Below are positions 8,005 through 16,997 of a stretch of DNA of 64,000 nucleotides, piece by piece (within the stretch, counting starts at the first letter, position 1; each line of letters starts with the position of its first letter). Both the position numbers and the translations under genes were made by a program. Source of the stretch: Streptomyces sp. BK208 (GTDB taxonomy: Bacteria > Actinomycetota > Actinomycetes > Streptomycetales > Streptomycetaceae). Under the pieces are notes generated by a model, which saw nothing but the letters and a program-made list of their open reading frames with translations, did no database searches and was not told the origin of the DNA. The DNA lies in the NCBI RefSeq assembly GCF_004364245.1, contig NZ_SOAV01000001.1:806001-870000 (forward strand), in the 5' to 3' direction.

Positions 8005-9420
8005 ATGAGAAGTGCTCGGTTCCGCCGTACTCGCCGTGCCGGCGCCATCACGCTCGTCTCCGCTCTCACCCTGACCGCTCTCGCCGCCTGCGGCACGAGC
8101 AGCAGCGACGACGGCGGCGGTTCCGAAGGCGGCAGCGGGTCCTCCGACCCGTCCGCCCCGCTGGACCCGAAGACCAAGGTGACGATCACCATCGACTGCA
8201 TGCCGCCGAAGGCGAAGGCAGCCGAGTTGAAGGAGTGGCAGGAGGACGTCAAGGCCTTCAACGAGATCTACCCGAACGTCACCATCGAGGGCCGCTCCAC
8301 CCCGGGCCAGTGTCTGGAGCCGCCGCGCTTCACCGCGATGCTCAAGGCCAAGTCGCAGCCCGACGTCTTCTACACCTACTTCACCGACCTGCCGCAGGTG
8401 CTGGACAACGACGGCGCCGAGGACATCACGGCCTACGTCAACGACAGGACCGTCCCGGCGCTGAAGGACATCGACCCGAACGTCCTGGGCTCGCTCAAGG
8501 ACGAGAACAAGCTGTACGGCCTGCCCACGAGCAACTACACGATGGGCCTGCTGATCAACCGCAAGCTCTTCGAGCAGGCCGGACTCGACCCGGACACCCC
8601 TCCCCGCACCTGGGACGAGGTCCGCACCGCCGCCAAGAAGATCGCCGGTCTGGGCGACGGCATCGCCGGCTTCGGCGAGTACAGCGCGGGCAACACCGGC
8701 GGCTGGCACTTCACCGCCCAGATGTACAGCCGCGGGGCCGGGGTCGTGGACGAGAGCGGCAAGAAGGCGGCGTTCGACAACGCGACCGGCAAGGAGGTGG
8801 CCGAGAACCTCCACGCCATGCGCTGGGAGGACGGCAGCATGGGCAAGACCCAGCTCCTCAAGTGGGGCGACCTGCAGAAGCAGATCGCCACCGACAAGCT
8901 CGGCATGTTCCTCGCCGCGCCGGACGACATCACGTACATGGTGCAGCAACTGGGCGCCGACTACGAGAACTTCGGCATGGGCCCGATCCCGGGCGAGAAG
9001 AACACCCTGGCCGGCGGCAACAGCTACATGATCAAGAAGGGGATCTCCGCCGACAAGATCAAGGCGGCCGTCGCCTGGCTGAACTTCGAGAACCTCACCG
9101 TCGGCAAGGGCCAGTTCGACTGGGCCCGCAAGAAGGCCGACAAGCTGCCCGTCGGCCTCCCGCAGCCCAACTTCTGGCTGAACGACTCGAAGACGAAGGA
9201 CGACGCGGCCCGGCTGGAGCACGCCACCATGCCGGTGGAGAACTTCAAGGCGTTCGTGGACAACCCGGTCCCGGGCATGGCCGAGCCTCCGAAGGCCCAG
9301 GAGGTCTACAAGGTCCTGGACAACGTGATGTCGGGTCTCCTCACCAACGAGGACGCCGACGTCGACAAGCTGCTCTCCACCGCGGAGCGGCAGGTCGACC
9401 AGGTTCTGGCCACGCAGTGA
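8005..9420 (+). CDS. Maltose/oligosaccharide ABC transporter substrate-binding lipoprotein (MalE-like)
   Basis: This 471-residue extracellular binding protein of the sugar ABC type 1 family has a twin-Arg-rich, hydrophobic leader ending in the lipobox LAAC. A Ser/Gly/Asp-rich linker follows, then the two-lobe binding fold (for example VFYTYFTDLPQ, NKLYGLPTSNYT and GGNSYMIKKG). It should be lipid-anchored outside the membrane and deliver alpha-glucosides to the two permeases encoded next. The ATG at 8005 has a GAAGGGG ribosome site 7 nt upstream and places the signal peptide correctly; an upstream in-frame start would add 44 non-signal residues. No ATP-binding subunit is encoded nearby. In Streptomyces such importers usually share the remote ATPase MsiK. 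Confidence 0.92.
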   Translation: MRSARFRRTRRAGAITLVSALTLTALAACGTSSSDDGGGSEGGSGSSDPSAPLDPKTKVTITIDCMPPKAKAAELKEWQEDVKAFNEIYPNVTIEGRSTPGQCLEPPRFTAMLKAKSQPDVFYTYFTDLPQVLDNDGAEDITAYVNDRTVPALKDIDPNVLGSLKDENKLYGLPTSNYTMGLLINRKLFEQAGLDPDTPPRTWDEVRTAAKKIAGLGDGIAGFGEYSAGNTGGWHFTAQMYSRGAGVVDESGKKAAFDNATGKEVAENLHAMRWEDGSMGKTQLLKWGDLQKQIATDKLGMFLAAPDDITYMVQQLGADYENFGMGPIPGEKNTLAGGNSYMIKKGISADKIKAAVAWLNFENLTVGKGQFDWARKKADKLPVGLPQPNFWLNDSKTKDDAARLEHATMPVENFKAFVDNPVPGMAEPPKAQEVYKVLDNVMSGLLTNEDADVDKLLSTAERQVDQVLATQ

Positions 9421-9430
9421 CCGGCTCCCT

Positions 9431-9456
9431 CGGGGGGCGGGACGCACCGCCCCCCG
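9431..9456 (+). promoter_or_regulatory. Intercistronic hairpin between binding protein and first permease
   Basis: A perfect 10-bp GC-only inverted repeat (9431-9440 with 9447-9456) has a 6-nt loop. It starts 10 nt after the binding-protein stop. Such hairpins commonly stabilise or partly terminate the upstream mRNA, giving excess binding protein over permeases. Confidence 0.6.
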
Positions 9457-9487
9457 GGGCCCATGAGACCAGCCCCAAGGAGCGACG

Positions 9488-10444
9488 ATGTCGGCCCCCA
9501 GCCTGACCCCGAGCAAGGCGGCCAGAGTCCGCCCCGCGCAGCCGGCGGACGGCCCGCCCCGGCGCGGCGGATCGTTCGGCAGGAGCCTGAGGCGCAACCT
9601 CACCGCGCACGGCTTCCTGATCGGAGCGGTTCTCTGCTTCGCGTTCTTCTCCTGGTACCCCATGGTCCGGGAGTTCCTCCTCGCCTTCCAGAAGACGGAC
9701 CGGGGCGAGGTCTCCTGGGTCGGCATGGACAACCTGTCCACGGTCTTCAACGACCCGGCCTTCTGGCAGGCGTGGCGCAACACCGCGCTGTTCACCGTGC
9801 TGGCCCTGGTCCTCGGCTTCGCCGTGCCGTTCGTCGTCGCCATCGTGATCAACGAACTGCGGCACGGCAAGGGGTACTTGAGGCTGCTCGTCTACCTGCC
9901 GGTGATGCTGCCCCCGGTCGCCTCCGTGCTGCTGTTCAAGTACCTGTACGACCCCGGTTACGGCCTGCTCAACGAGGTGCTGGGCTTCTTCGGACTGCCC
10001 GAGCAGCAGTGGCTTCAGGACCCCGGCCTTTCCATGCTGTCCGTGGTCATCGCGTCCACCTGGATGAACATGGGCGGCGCGGCACTCATCTACCTCGCCG
10101 CGCTCCAGGGCATTCCCGGCGAGCTGTACGAGGCGGCGGAGCTGGACGGTGCCGGACTGCTGCGCAAGATCTGGCACGTGACCATTCCCCAGACGCGGCT
10201 CATCCTCTCGCTGATGCTGCTGATGCAGGTCATCGCCACCATGCAGGTCTTCGTGGAGCCCTTCCTGCTCACCGGTGGTGCCGGCCCCGAGGGCTCGACG
10301 ACCACGGTCGTCTACCTCATCTACCAGTACGCCTTCAACTTCAACGACTACGGTGCCGCGGCGGCCCTCGGCCTGCTGCTCCTCGTACTGCTGGCCGGTG
10401 TCTCGGCGGCGTACGTGAAGCTCAGCCGCGTCGAGGACGAGTAG
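9488..10444 (+). CDS. Sugar ABC transporter permease (MalF-like)
   Basis: This 318-residue inner-membrane permease of the MalF/UgpA type has a short cytoplasmic N-terminus and about six transmembrane helices, starting at FLIGAVLCFAFFSW. The cytoplasmic EAA loop reads LYEAAELDGAG and continues to the conserved IP; it docks the ATPase. An AAGGAG ribosome site lies 5 nt before the ATG. It is the first of two permease subunits, with the gene for the second starting 19 nt after its stop. Together with the preceding lipoprotein they form a maltose/oligosaccharide importer. Confidence 0.93.
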   Translation: MSAPSLTPSKAARVRPAQPADGPPRRGGSFGRSLRRNLTAHGFLIGAVLCFAFFSWYPMVREFLLAFQKTDRGEVSWVGMDNLSTVFNDPAFWQAWRNTALFTVLALVLGFAVPFVVAIVINELRHGKGYLRLLVYLPVMLPPVASVLLFKYLYDPGYGLLNEVLGFFGLPEQQWLQDPGLSMLSVVIASTWMNMGGAALIYLAALQGIPGELYEAAELDGAGLLRKIWHVTIPQTRLILSLMLLMQVIATMQVFVEPFLLTGGAGPEGSTTTVVYLIYQYAFNFNDYGAAAALGLLLLVLLAGVSAAYVKLSRVEDE

Positions 10445-10463
10445 AGCCCGGGGGAATCCGCAG

Positions 10464-11339
10464 ATGTCCACACGCACACTCATTTCACCGGCCCAGCTCG
10501 CCCGGCCCCGTGGGAAGCGGCTGTACTGGGTGGTCGTCGGCCTCGTCGTCGCCCTGTTCACCGTGGTCTTCCTGGGCCCGATGTACTGGATGGTCTCCAG
10601 CGGTTTCAAGAACACCCAGGAAGCCGTGCAGACCCCGCCGACACTGGTCCCCGAGTCCTTCGAACCCGGCAACTACACGCAGGCCTGGGACGTGATGGAC
10701 CTGGCGAGCCTGCTGGGGAACACCCTGTTCTACGCGTTCGGCGCGCTCGCCTTCCAACTGGTGTTCGACGTGGCGGCGGCCTACTCGCTGTCCAAGCTCC
10801 GGCCGGTCCTCGGCAAGGCGATCCTCGGCCTGATGCTGGCGACGCTGATGATCCCGGCCACCGTGCTGGTCGTGCCGCAGTACCTGACGGTGCTCGACGT
10901 GCCGATCTTCGAGCGCAATCTGCTGAACTCGCCGTGGGCGATCTGGCTGCCCTCGGTGACCAACGCCTTCAACATCTTCCTGCTGAAGCGGTTCTTCGAC
11001 TCGGTCCCCCAGGAACTCCTCGACGCCGCCTCCATGGACGGCGCCTCGCCGATGCGCACCCTCCGGTCGATCGTGCTGCCGATCTCGCGGCCGATCCTCG
11101 GCGTGGTGTCCATCTTCGCGATCGTGGGCGTCTGGAAGGACTTCCTCTGGCCCATGCTGACCCTGCCCGACCCGGCCAAGCAGACCCTGAACGTCGGGAT
11201 CTACTCCCTGTCCAACGGGGTGCCCATGAACGTGCTGATCGCCGCGCTCACCATGGCCTCGCTGCCGACGCTCCTCATCTTCCTGATCTTCCAGCGCAAC
11301 ATCATGAGCGGACTCACCGCGGGAGGACTCAAGGGCTGA
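10464..11339 (+). CDS. Sugar ABC transporter permease (MalG-like)
   Basis: This 291-residue second permease subunit of the MalG type has about six transmembrane helices. The EAA loop reads LLDAASMDGAS and continues to IVLP, which is the ATPase-docking sequence. The ATG follows a weak GGGGGAA ribosome site. It is co-transcribed with the preceding permease and should form the heterodimeric channel with it. A strong hairpin follows before the alpha-glucosidase gene, so the transport cistrons may be partly uncoupled from the hydrolase. Confidence 0.93.
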   Translation: MSTRTLISPAQLARPRGKRLYWVVVGLVVALFTVVFLGPMYWMVSSGFKNTQEAVQTPPTLVPESFEPGNYTQAWDVMDLASLLGNTLFYAFGALAFQLVFDVAAAYSLSKLRPVLGKAILGLMLATLMIPATVLVVPQYLTVLDVPIFERNLLNSPWAIWLPSVTNAFNIFLLKRFFDSVPQELLDAASMDGASPMRTLRSIVLPISRPILGVVSIFAIVGVWKDFLWPMLTLPDPAKQTLNVGIYSLSNGVPMNVLIAALTMASLPTLLIFLIFQRNIMSGLTAGGLKG

Positions 11340-11403
11340 GGATCCACCGGCCGAGGCGCTCGCCGCCCGCCGTCCTCCCCGCCTCCCGGCACGTCCCGTC
11401 AGA

Positions 11404-11454
11404 CTTCGCCGCCGGCCCGTCCGACGCCCCGCACTGTCCGGGCCGGCGGCGAAG
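11404..11454 (+). terminator. Long hairpin between permease and alpha-glucosidase
   Basis: A perfect 16-bp inverted repeat (11404-11419 with 11439-11454) has a 19-nt loop and no T-run. It may terminate or attenuate the importer transcript, or protect its 3' end, before the downstream hydrolase gene. Confidence 0.65.
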
Positions 11455-11481
11455 ACCCACCCTGCCCGAAAGGACCGTCAC

Positions 11482-13086
11482 GTGGCAGCCCCCACCTCGC
11501 ACCGCACCGAAGACTGGTGGCGCGACGCCGTCATCTACCAGGTGTACCCCCGCAGTTTCGCCGACGGCGACGGCGACGGCACCGGTGACCTCGCGGGCGT
11601 CCGGGCGAGACTGCCCTATCTCGCCGAACTCGGTGTGGACGCCGTCTGGTTCACCCCCTGGTACGTCTCACCGCTCGTCGACGGCGGCTACGACGTCGCC
11701 GACTACCGCACCATCGACCCCGCCTTCGGCACCCTGGGCGAGGCCGAGAAGCTGATCGCCGAGGCGCGCGAGCTGGGCATCCGCACCATCGTCGACATCG
11801 TCCCCAACCACGTGTCCGACCAGCACGCCTGGTTCCGGGCGGCGCTGGAGGCCGGGCCGGGCAGCGCGGAGCGGGAGCGCTTCCACTTCCGCCCCGGCCG
11901 CGGTGAGCACGGCGAACTGCCGCCCAACGACTGGCCCTCCCAGTTCTCCGGCCGTACCTGGACCCGGGTCCCGGACGGCGAGTGGTACCTGCACCTGTTC
12001 ACCCCGGAGCAGCCCGACCTCAACTGGGCCCATCCCGAGGTGCGCCGGGAGCACGAGGACGTGCTGCGCTTCTGGTTCGAGCGCGGGGTGGCCGGCGTGC
12101 GCATCGACTCCGCCGCCCTGCTCGCGAAGGACCCCGCGCTCGCGGACTTCGTGGAGGGCGTCGACCCGCACCCGTACATCGACCAGGACGAGCTGCACGA
12201 CATCTACCGTTCCTGGCGCAAGGTCGCCGACGAGTACGGGGGCGTCTTCGTCGGTGAGGTGTGGCTGCCCGACGCCGAGCGCTTCGCCCGCTATCTGCGC
12301 CCCGACGAGCTGCACACCGCCTTCAACTTCAACTTCCTGTCCTGTCCCTGGGACGCGGCACGGCTGCGCCGCAGCATCGACGACACCCTGGCCGAGCACG
12401 CCCCCGTCGGCGCCCCGGCCACCTGGGTGCTCTGCAACCACGACGTCACCCGCACCGTGACCCGGTACGGCCGCGAGGACACCGGTTTCGACTTCGCGAA
12501 GAAGGCCTTCGGCACCCCGACCGACCTGGCCCTGGGCACCCGGCGCGCGCGGGCCGCCGCGCTGCTGACGCTGGCCCTGCCCGGATCCGTCTACGTGTAC
12601 CAGGGAGAGGAACTCGGCCTGCCCGAGGCCGACATCCCGCGCGGGAGCATCCAGGACCCGATGCACTTCCGCTCGGGAGGCGTCGATCCGGGGCGGGACG
12701 GCTGCCGGGTGCCGCTCCCGTGGACCGGCGACGCGCCGCACTGCGGGTTCGGCGCCGAGGCGGAGCCCTGGCTGCCGCAGCCGGCGGGCTGGGCGGCGTA
12801 CGCGGCGGACCGCCAGAGCGCCGATCCGCGGTCGATGCTCTCGCTGTACCGCGAGGCCCTGCGCCTGCGGCGCTCCACCGAGGGGTTCGGCGACGGTCCG
12901 CTGGACTGGCTGCCCGCGCCGGACGGCGTCCTCGCGTTCCGGCGCGCGGACGGTCCGGTGTGCGTCGTCAACCTGTCCGCCGCGCCGGTGGACCTGCCCG
13001 CGCACCGTGCCGTCCTGCTCGTCAGCGGACCGCTGGACGGGGCCGGGCGGCTGCCGTCGGACACGGCGGTGTGGCTGCGCGCCTGA
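11482..13086 (+). CDS. Cytoplasmic GH13 alpha-glucosidase (AglA-like)
   Basis: This 534-residue GH13 enzyme lacks a signal peptide. Conserved regions are DIVPNHVSDQH (I), GVRIDSA (II, nucleophile Asp209), VGEVW (III, acid/base Glu259) and CNHDVTR (IV, Asp321). The N-terminal WWRDAVIYQVYPRSF is typical of alpha-glucosidases and oligo-1,6-glucosidases. It should release glucose from imported maltose or maltodextrins, completing the pathway begun by the extracellular enzymes and importer. The GTG start is preceded by a GAAAGGA ribosome site. The symbol aglA is not assigned because several paralogues of this type occur in Streptomyces. Confidence 0.9.
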   Translation: MAAPTSHRTEDWWRDAVIYQVYPRSFADGDGDGTGDLAGVRARLPYLAELGVDAVWFTPWYVSPLVDGGYDVADYRTIDPAFGTLGEAEKLIAEARELGIRTIVDIVPNHVSDQHAWFRAALEAGPGSAERERFHFRPGRGEHGELPPNDWPSQFSGRTWTRVPDGEWYLHLFTPEQPDLNWAHPEVRREHEDVLRFWFERGVAGVRIDSAALLAKDPALADFVEGVDPHPYIDQDELHDIYRSWRKVADEYGGVFVGEVWLPDAERFARYLRPDELHTAFNFNFLSCPWDAARLRRSIDDTLAEHAPVGAPATWVLCNHDVTRTVTRYGREDTGFDFAKKAFGTPTDLALGTRRARAAALLTLALPGSVYVYQGEELGLPEADIPRGSIQDPMHFRSGGVDPGRDGCRVPLPWTGDAPHCGFGAEAEPWLPQPAGWAAYAADRQSADPRSMLSLYREALRLRRSTEGFGDGPLDWLPAPDGVLAFRRADGPVCVVNLSAAPVDLPAHRAVLLVSGPLDGAGRLPSDTAVWLRA

Positions 13087-13200
13087 GGTGTGACGGGGCG
13101 GCGGCCCCCCGCCGGCGCGGATGCCGGCCGGGTGCCGCCGTCGCCGGTCGTCCCGCGGCAGGGCAGAATCAGCACAGGAGGCCGCGGGAGGAGGCGACGC

Positions 13201-14985
13201 GTGCGGGAACGACCATGGCCGGGCGGACTGCGCCGCCCTCCGAATCCCCTGGTGAGCGGGCACCGGGCGGTGCGGGGCGCGCTGCGGTCGCTGTCGGAGT
13301 CGCTGGGGGCGCGCAGGCGGCTGGCCTGGCTGAACGCGGCGGACCTGAGCATCGGCACCACGCTGGACGTGCGGCGGACGGCGGAGGAGCTGGCCGACTT
13401 CACCGTGCCGGAGCTGGCCGACGGCGCCGCGGTGGACCTGCTGGACTCGGTACTGCGGTTCCAGGACGGCGACCGGACCCCCGTGGGAGGGGACGCGCCG
13501 CGGCTCAGGGCCATGGCGGTCTCGGAGGTCGACGGGCTGAACCTCGCGCCCGACCCGGTGGGCGAGCTGACGGTGCACACCGCCGACCGGCTGGGACAGC
13601 GCTGCCTCACCACCCGCCGGCCGGTGCTGGTGTCCCGGATGACCCGCTCGGACTTCGCCGTGATCGCCCCCTCGCGCGAGTCCTCGGACATCATGCGCCG
13701 GGCGGGCGTCCACTCCTATCTGGCGGTCCCGCTGATCGCCCGCGGGGTGCTGCTGGGCCTCGCCGACTTCGTCCGGGCCGGGCACCGGGCACCGTTCAAC
13801 CGCACCGACGTGGCCCTGGCGATGGAGCTGGCGTCCAAGGCCGCCGTGTACATCGACAACGCCCGGCTCTACGGGCGCGAACGCGACCACGTGGTCACGC
13901 TGCAGCGGGCGCTGCTCCCCCGGTCCGCTCCGAGCACCCCGGGCCTGGACGTGTCCTCGTGCTACGACCCGGCGGCCGATCCGGCCGCCGTGGGCGGTGA
14001 CTGGTTCGACGTGGTCGCGCTGCCCAGCGGCCGTACGGCCCTGATGGTGGGCGACGTGATGGGGCGCGGACTGGCCGCCGCCGCGACGATGGGCCGGCTG
14101 CGCACGGTGGCCCGGACCCTGATGGCGCTGGACATCGCTCCCGAGCGGCTGCTGGCCCGCCTCGACCTGGCCGCCCGTGACCTGGAGGAGGACCAGGTGG
14201 CCACCTGTCTGTGCGCGGTCTACGACCCGTGCGGCGGCACCTTCCGCATCGCCAGCGCCGGGCACCCGCCTCCGCTGCTGACCGGGCCCGACGGCACCGT
14301 CTCGTTCCTGGAGGTGCCGGCGGGGGCGCCGCTGGGCACGGGGGTGATCCCGTACGACCCGGTCGAGCGGCCGGTGCCCGAGCGGAGCCGGCTGACGCTG
14401 TACACGGACGGGCTGGTCAGGTCGCGCGCGACGGACCTGGGCACCCAGCTGGAGCGGCTGCGCGAGGCTCTGGGGGGCGGCGTCCCCGAGGACGGCACCG
14501 TGTGCCGGGCGGTCTCCGAGCGGGTCGGCGGCGACCGGTCGGACGACGCCATCGTCTTGGCCGCCCTCGCCCGGCCGCTGGGTCCGGACTGCGACGTGTA
14601 CGTGCGGGAGCTGCCGCCGGACGGCAAGGCGGCCGGGCAGGCCCGTGCGGCGGTGCGCGAGCAGTTGCGGCGATGGGATCTGGAGGAACTGGTCGACACC
14701 ACGGAACTGGTGGTGAGCGAGCTGGTCGGCAACGCGCTGCGGTACGGGAACGCCCCCGGGGAGCTGCGGCTGCTGCGGCACGAGCGGCTGTCGGTCGAGG
14801 TCTCCGACTCCGGTCCCGACCTGCCGCAGATCCAGCACGCGGACGTGAGCGACGAGAGCGGGCGCGGCCTGCAGCTCATCAACATGATGTGCCGGCGCTG
14901 GGGTTCGTGCCGCACCCCCGGGGGCAAGGTCGTCTGGGCCGAGCAGGACCTGCCGGTGCGGGCCGGGGCGCCCGGCCCGCGGTAG
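13201..14985 (+). CDS. GAF domain / PP2C (SpoIIE) phosphatase with HATPase kinase domain
   Basis: This 594-residue soluble regulator has a GAF sensor (residues about 30-200), a SpoIIE-type PP2C serine phosphatase (about 230-440) and a C-terminal anti-sigma-type HATPase domain (about 470-590, VVSELVGNALRYGN). The phosphatase metal-ligand motifs are present (VGGDW with Asp267, VGDVMGRG with Asp285). Streptomyces has many such proteins, thought to act in partner-switching on anti-anti-sigma factors. The GTG start is chosen for the strong GGGAGGAGG site 6 nt upstream; the frame stays open further upstream without support. It ends 11 nt from a convergent ABC gene. The signal sensed is unknown. Confidence 0.9.
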   Translation: MRERPWPGGLRRPPNPLVSGHRAVRGALRSLSESLGARRRLAWLNAADLSIGTTLDVRRTAEELADFTVPELADGAAVDLLDSVLRFQDGDRTPVGGDAPRLRAMAVSEVDGLNLAPDPVGELTVHTADRLGQRCLTTRRPVLVSRMTRSDFAVIAPSRESSDIMRRAGVHSYLAVPLIARGVLLGLADFVRAGHRAPFNRTDVALAMELASKAAVYIDNARLYGRERDHVVTLQRALLPRSAPSTPGLDVSSCYDPAADPAAVGGDWFDVVALPSGRTALMVGDVMGRGLAAAATMGRLRTVARTLMALDIAPERLLARLDLAARDLEEDQVATCLCAVYDPCGGTFRIASAGHPPPLLTGPDGTVSFLEVPAGAPLGTGVIPYDPVERPVPERSRLTLYTDGLVRSRATDLGTQLERLREALGGGVPEDGTVCRAVSERVGGDRSDDAIVLAALARPLGPDCDVYVRELPPDGKAAGQARAAVREQLRRWDLEELVDTTELVVSELVGNALRYGNAPGELRLLRHERLSVEVSDSGPDLPQIQHADVSDESGRGLQLINMMCRRWGSCRTPGGKVVWAEQDLPVRAGAPGPR

Positions 14986-15000
14986 CGCGGTCCGCGCTAC
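14982..15000. terminator. Bidirectional hairpin between convergent genes
   Basis: GTAGCGCGG (14982-14990) and CCGCGCTAC (14992-15000) form a 9-bp inverted repeat. It includes the stop codons of both the phosphatase gene and the opposing ABC transporter gene. It is compact enough to serve both transcripts. Confidence 0.5.
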
Positions 15001-16877
15001 GCGGCCTTGTCCATCGCGGTCCGCTCGAACTGGGTGCGGTGCAGCTGGGCGTAGCGGCCGTCGGCCACCAGGAGTTCCTCGTGCGTGCCGCTCTCCACGA
15101 TGCGGCCGCCCTCGACCACCAGGATCCGGTCGGCCGCCCGGACGGTGGACAGCCGGTGCGCGATCACCACGGCCGTCCTGCCCTGGAGGGCCTCGGCGAG
15201 GGCTTCCTGGACGGCCGCCTCGGAGGTGTTGTCGAGGTGGGCGGTGGCCTCGTCGAGGATGACGACGCGCTGGCGGGCCAGGAGCAGCCGGGCGATGGTC
15301 ATGCGCTGGCGTTCGCCTCCGGAGAGCCGGTAACCGCGCTCGCCGACCACGGTGTCGAGCCCGTCCGGCAGGGACCGTACGAGGTCGGCCAGGCGGGCGC
15401 GGCGCAGCGCCTCCCACAGGTCGTCCTCGGTGGCGTCCGGCCGGGCGAGCAGCAGGTTGGCCCGGACGGTGTCGTGGAAGAGGTGGCCGTCCTGGGTGAC
15501 CATGCCGACGGTGTCGCGCAGCGACCGGGCGCTCAGCTCGCGCACGTCGACGCCCCCGACGCGGACGGTGCCGGTGTCGGTGTCGTACAGGCGCGGCAGC
15601 AACTGGGCGATGGTGGACTTGCCGGCGCCGGACGAGCCGACGAGGGCGATGGTCTGGCCCGGTTCGGCGCGGAAGGAGAGGCCGTGCAGGACCTCCTCGC
15701 CGCCGCGGGTGTCCAGGGTGGCGACCTCTTCGAGGGAGGCGAGGGAGACCTTGTCGGCGGACGGGTAGCCGAAGCGGACGTCGTCGAACTCGACGGCGAC
15801 CGGACCGTCGGGGACCGGACGGGCGTCGGGCTTCTCGTCGATCAGCGGGGTCAGGTCCAGCACCTCGAAGACGCGCTCGAAGCTGACGAGGGCGCTCATG
15901 ACCTCCACCCGGGCCCCGGCGAGCGCGGTCAGCGGCGCGTACAGCCGGGTCAGCAGCAGGGCCAGCGCCACGACGGCGCCCGGGTCCAGGGTGCCGCGCA
16001 GGGCGAAGAAGCCGCCGAGGCCGTAGACGAGGGCGAGGGCGAGCGCGGAGACCAGGGTGAGCGCGGTGATGAAGGCCGCCTGGGCGGTGGCGGTGCGCAC
16101 GCCGATGTCGGCGACGCGCCGGGCCCGGTCGGCGAACTCGGCCGACTCCTCCTCCGGGCGGCCGAACAGCTTGATCAGGGTGGCGCCGGGGGCCGAGAAG
16201 CGCTCGGTCATCCGGGTGCCCATGGCGGCGTTCAGCGCGGCGGCCTCGCGTTGCATGCGGGCCATGCGGCGGCCCATGCGCCGGGCCGGGAGCACGAACA
16301 CCGGGAGCAGCACCAGGGCGAGCAGGGTGATCTGCCAGGACAGGGTCAGCATGACGGCGAGGGTGAGCACCAGGGTGACCGCGTTGCTGACCACGCCGGA
16401 CAGGGTGTTGCTGAAGGCGCGCTGGGCGCCGATGACGTCGTTGTTGAGCCGGGAGACGAGCGCTCCCGTACGGGTACGTGTGAAGAACGCGACCGGCATG
16501 CGCTGCACATGATCGAACACGGCCGTCCGCAGATCGAGGATGAGTCCCTCCCCGAGCGTCGCCGAGAGCCGGCGCGAGAGGATGCCGAGCACCGCCTCGG
16601 CGAGGGCGATTGCCGCGATGAGCAGGGCGAGGCGCACGACCGTGCCCTCGTCGCCGTCCGACACGATCGCGTCGACGATCTTCCCGGCGAGGACGGGGGT
16701 GGCGACGGCGAGCAGGGCGGTCGCCATTCCGAGCAGCACGAACCGGACGATGCGGCGGCGGTGCGGGCGGGCGAACGCGCCGATGCGGCGCAGCGTGGCG
16801 CGGGCGAAGGGGCGGCGCTCGTCCTTGGCGTGCATGACGCTGTACAGCTGCGTCCACGCGGTGGTCTCCATACTCAT
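14997..16877 (-). CDS. ABC exporter half-transporter (fused TMD-NBD)
   Basis: This 626-residue protein has an N-terminal six-helix ABC type-1 exporter membrane domain (residues about 35-320) and a C-terminal ATPase. The ATPase carries Walker A GSSGAGKST, signature LSGGERQ and Walker B VVILDEAT. It should homodimerise in the membrane and export a lipid, drug or peptide; the substrate cannot be told. The ATG at 16877 lies 7 nt after a -10 TACCGT, which itself follows a TTGACC -35 with 19-bp spacing around a palindrome. This looks like a MerR-regulated leaderless promoter and suggests induction by a small toxic molecule. The next ATG, two codons in, is an alternative start. The gene is convergent with the phosphatase. 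Confidence 0.93.
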   Translation of the reverse strand: MSMETTAWTQLYSVMHAKDERRPFARATLRRIGAFARPHRRRIVRFVLLGMATALLAVATPVLAGKIVDAIVSDGDEGTVVRLALLIAAIALAEAVLGILSRRLSATLGEGLILDLRTAVFDHVQRMPVAFFTRTRTGALVSRLNNDVIGAQRAFSNTLSGVVSNAVTLVLTLAVMLTLSWQITLLALVLLPVFVLPARRMGRRMARMQREAAALNAAMGTRMTERFSAPGATLIKLFGRPEEESAEFADRARRVADIGVRTATAQAAFITALTLVSALALALVYGLGGFFALRGTLDPGAVVALALLLTRLYAPLTALAGARVEVMSALVSFERVFEVLDLTPLIDEKPDARPVPDGPVAVEFDDVRFGYPSADKVSLASLEEVATLDTRGGEEVLHGLSFRAEPGQTIALVGSSGAGKSTIAQLLPRLYDTDTGTVRVGGVDVRELSARSLRDTVGMVTQDGHLFHDTVRANLLLARPDATEDDLWEALRRARLADLVRSLPDGLDTVVGERGYRLSGGERQRMTIARLLLARQRVVILDEATAHLDNTSEAAVQEALAEALQGRTAVVIAHRLSTVRAADRILVVEGGRIVESGTHEELLVADGRYAQLHRTQFERTAMDKAA

Positions 16878-16884
16878 GCGGGAG

Positions 16885-16915
16885 ACGGTAGGACCTCGAC
16901 CGGCCTTGAGGTCAA
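16885..16915 (-). promoter_or_regulatory. MerR-type promoter/operator of the ABC exporter
   Basis: On the minus strand TTGACC (16915-16910) and TACCGT (16890-16885) are separated by 19 bp rather than 17. The arms GACCTC and GAGGTC form an inverted repeat with 10-nt spacing inside that gap. Over-long spacers carrying a palindrome are the hallmark of MerR-family activated promoters. No merR gene is adjacent. Confidence 0.6.
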
Positions 16916-16997
16916 GAAGGCGCCGCCGGAGGTCCGTAAGCCCCTGTCCGCGCGTCGGCCACCCGTAGTTGGCGCGACTGGGGGAATGTCTTGTGGT

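Noticed and set aside
11668..16857. Open frame of about 1700 codons on the minus strand, antisense to the alpha-glucosidase and phosphatase genes
   Set aside because: Low-complexity Arg/Gly/Pro/His translation without domains. It is a shadow of high-GC codon bias, and the true genes in this stretch have clear families.
14211..16985. 925-codon upstream extension of the flippase-like gene
   Set aside because: The frame runs antisense to the entire ABC exporter; the true start is at 16986-16998.
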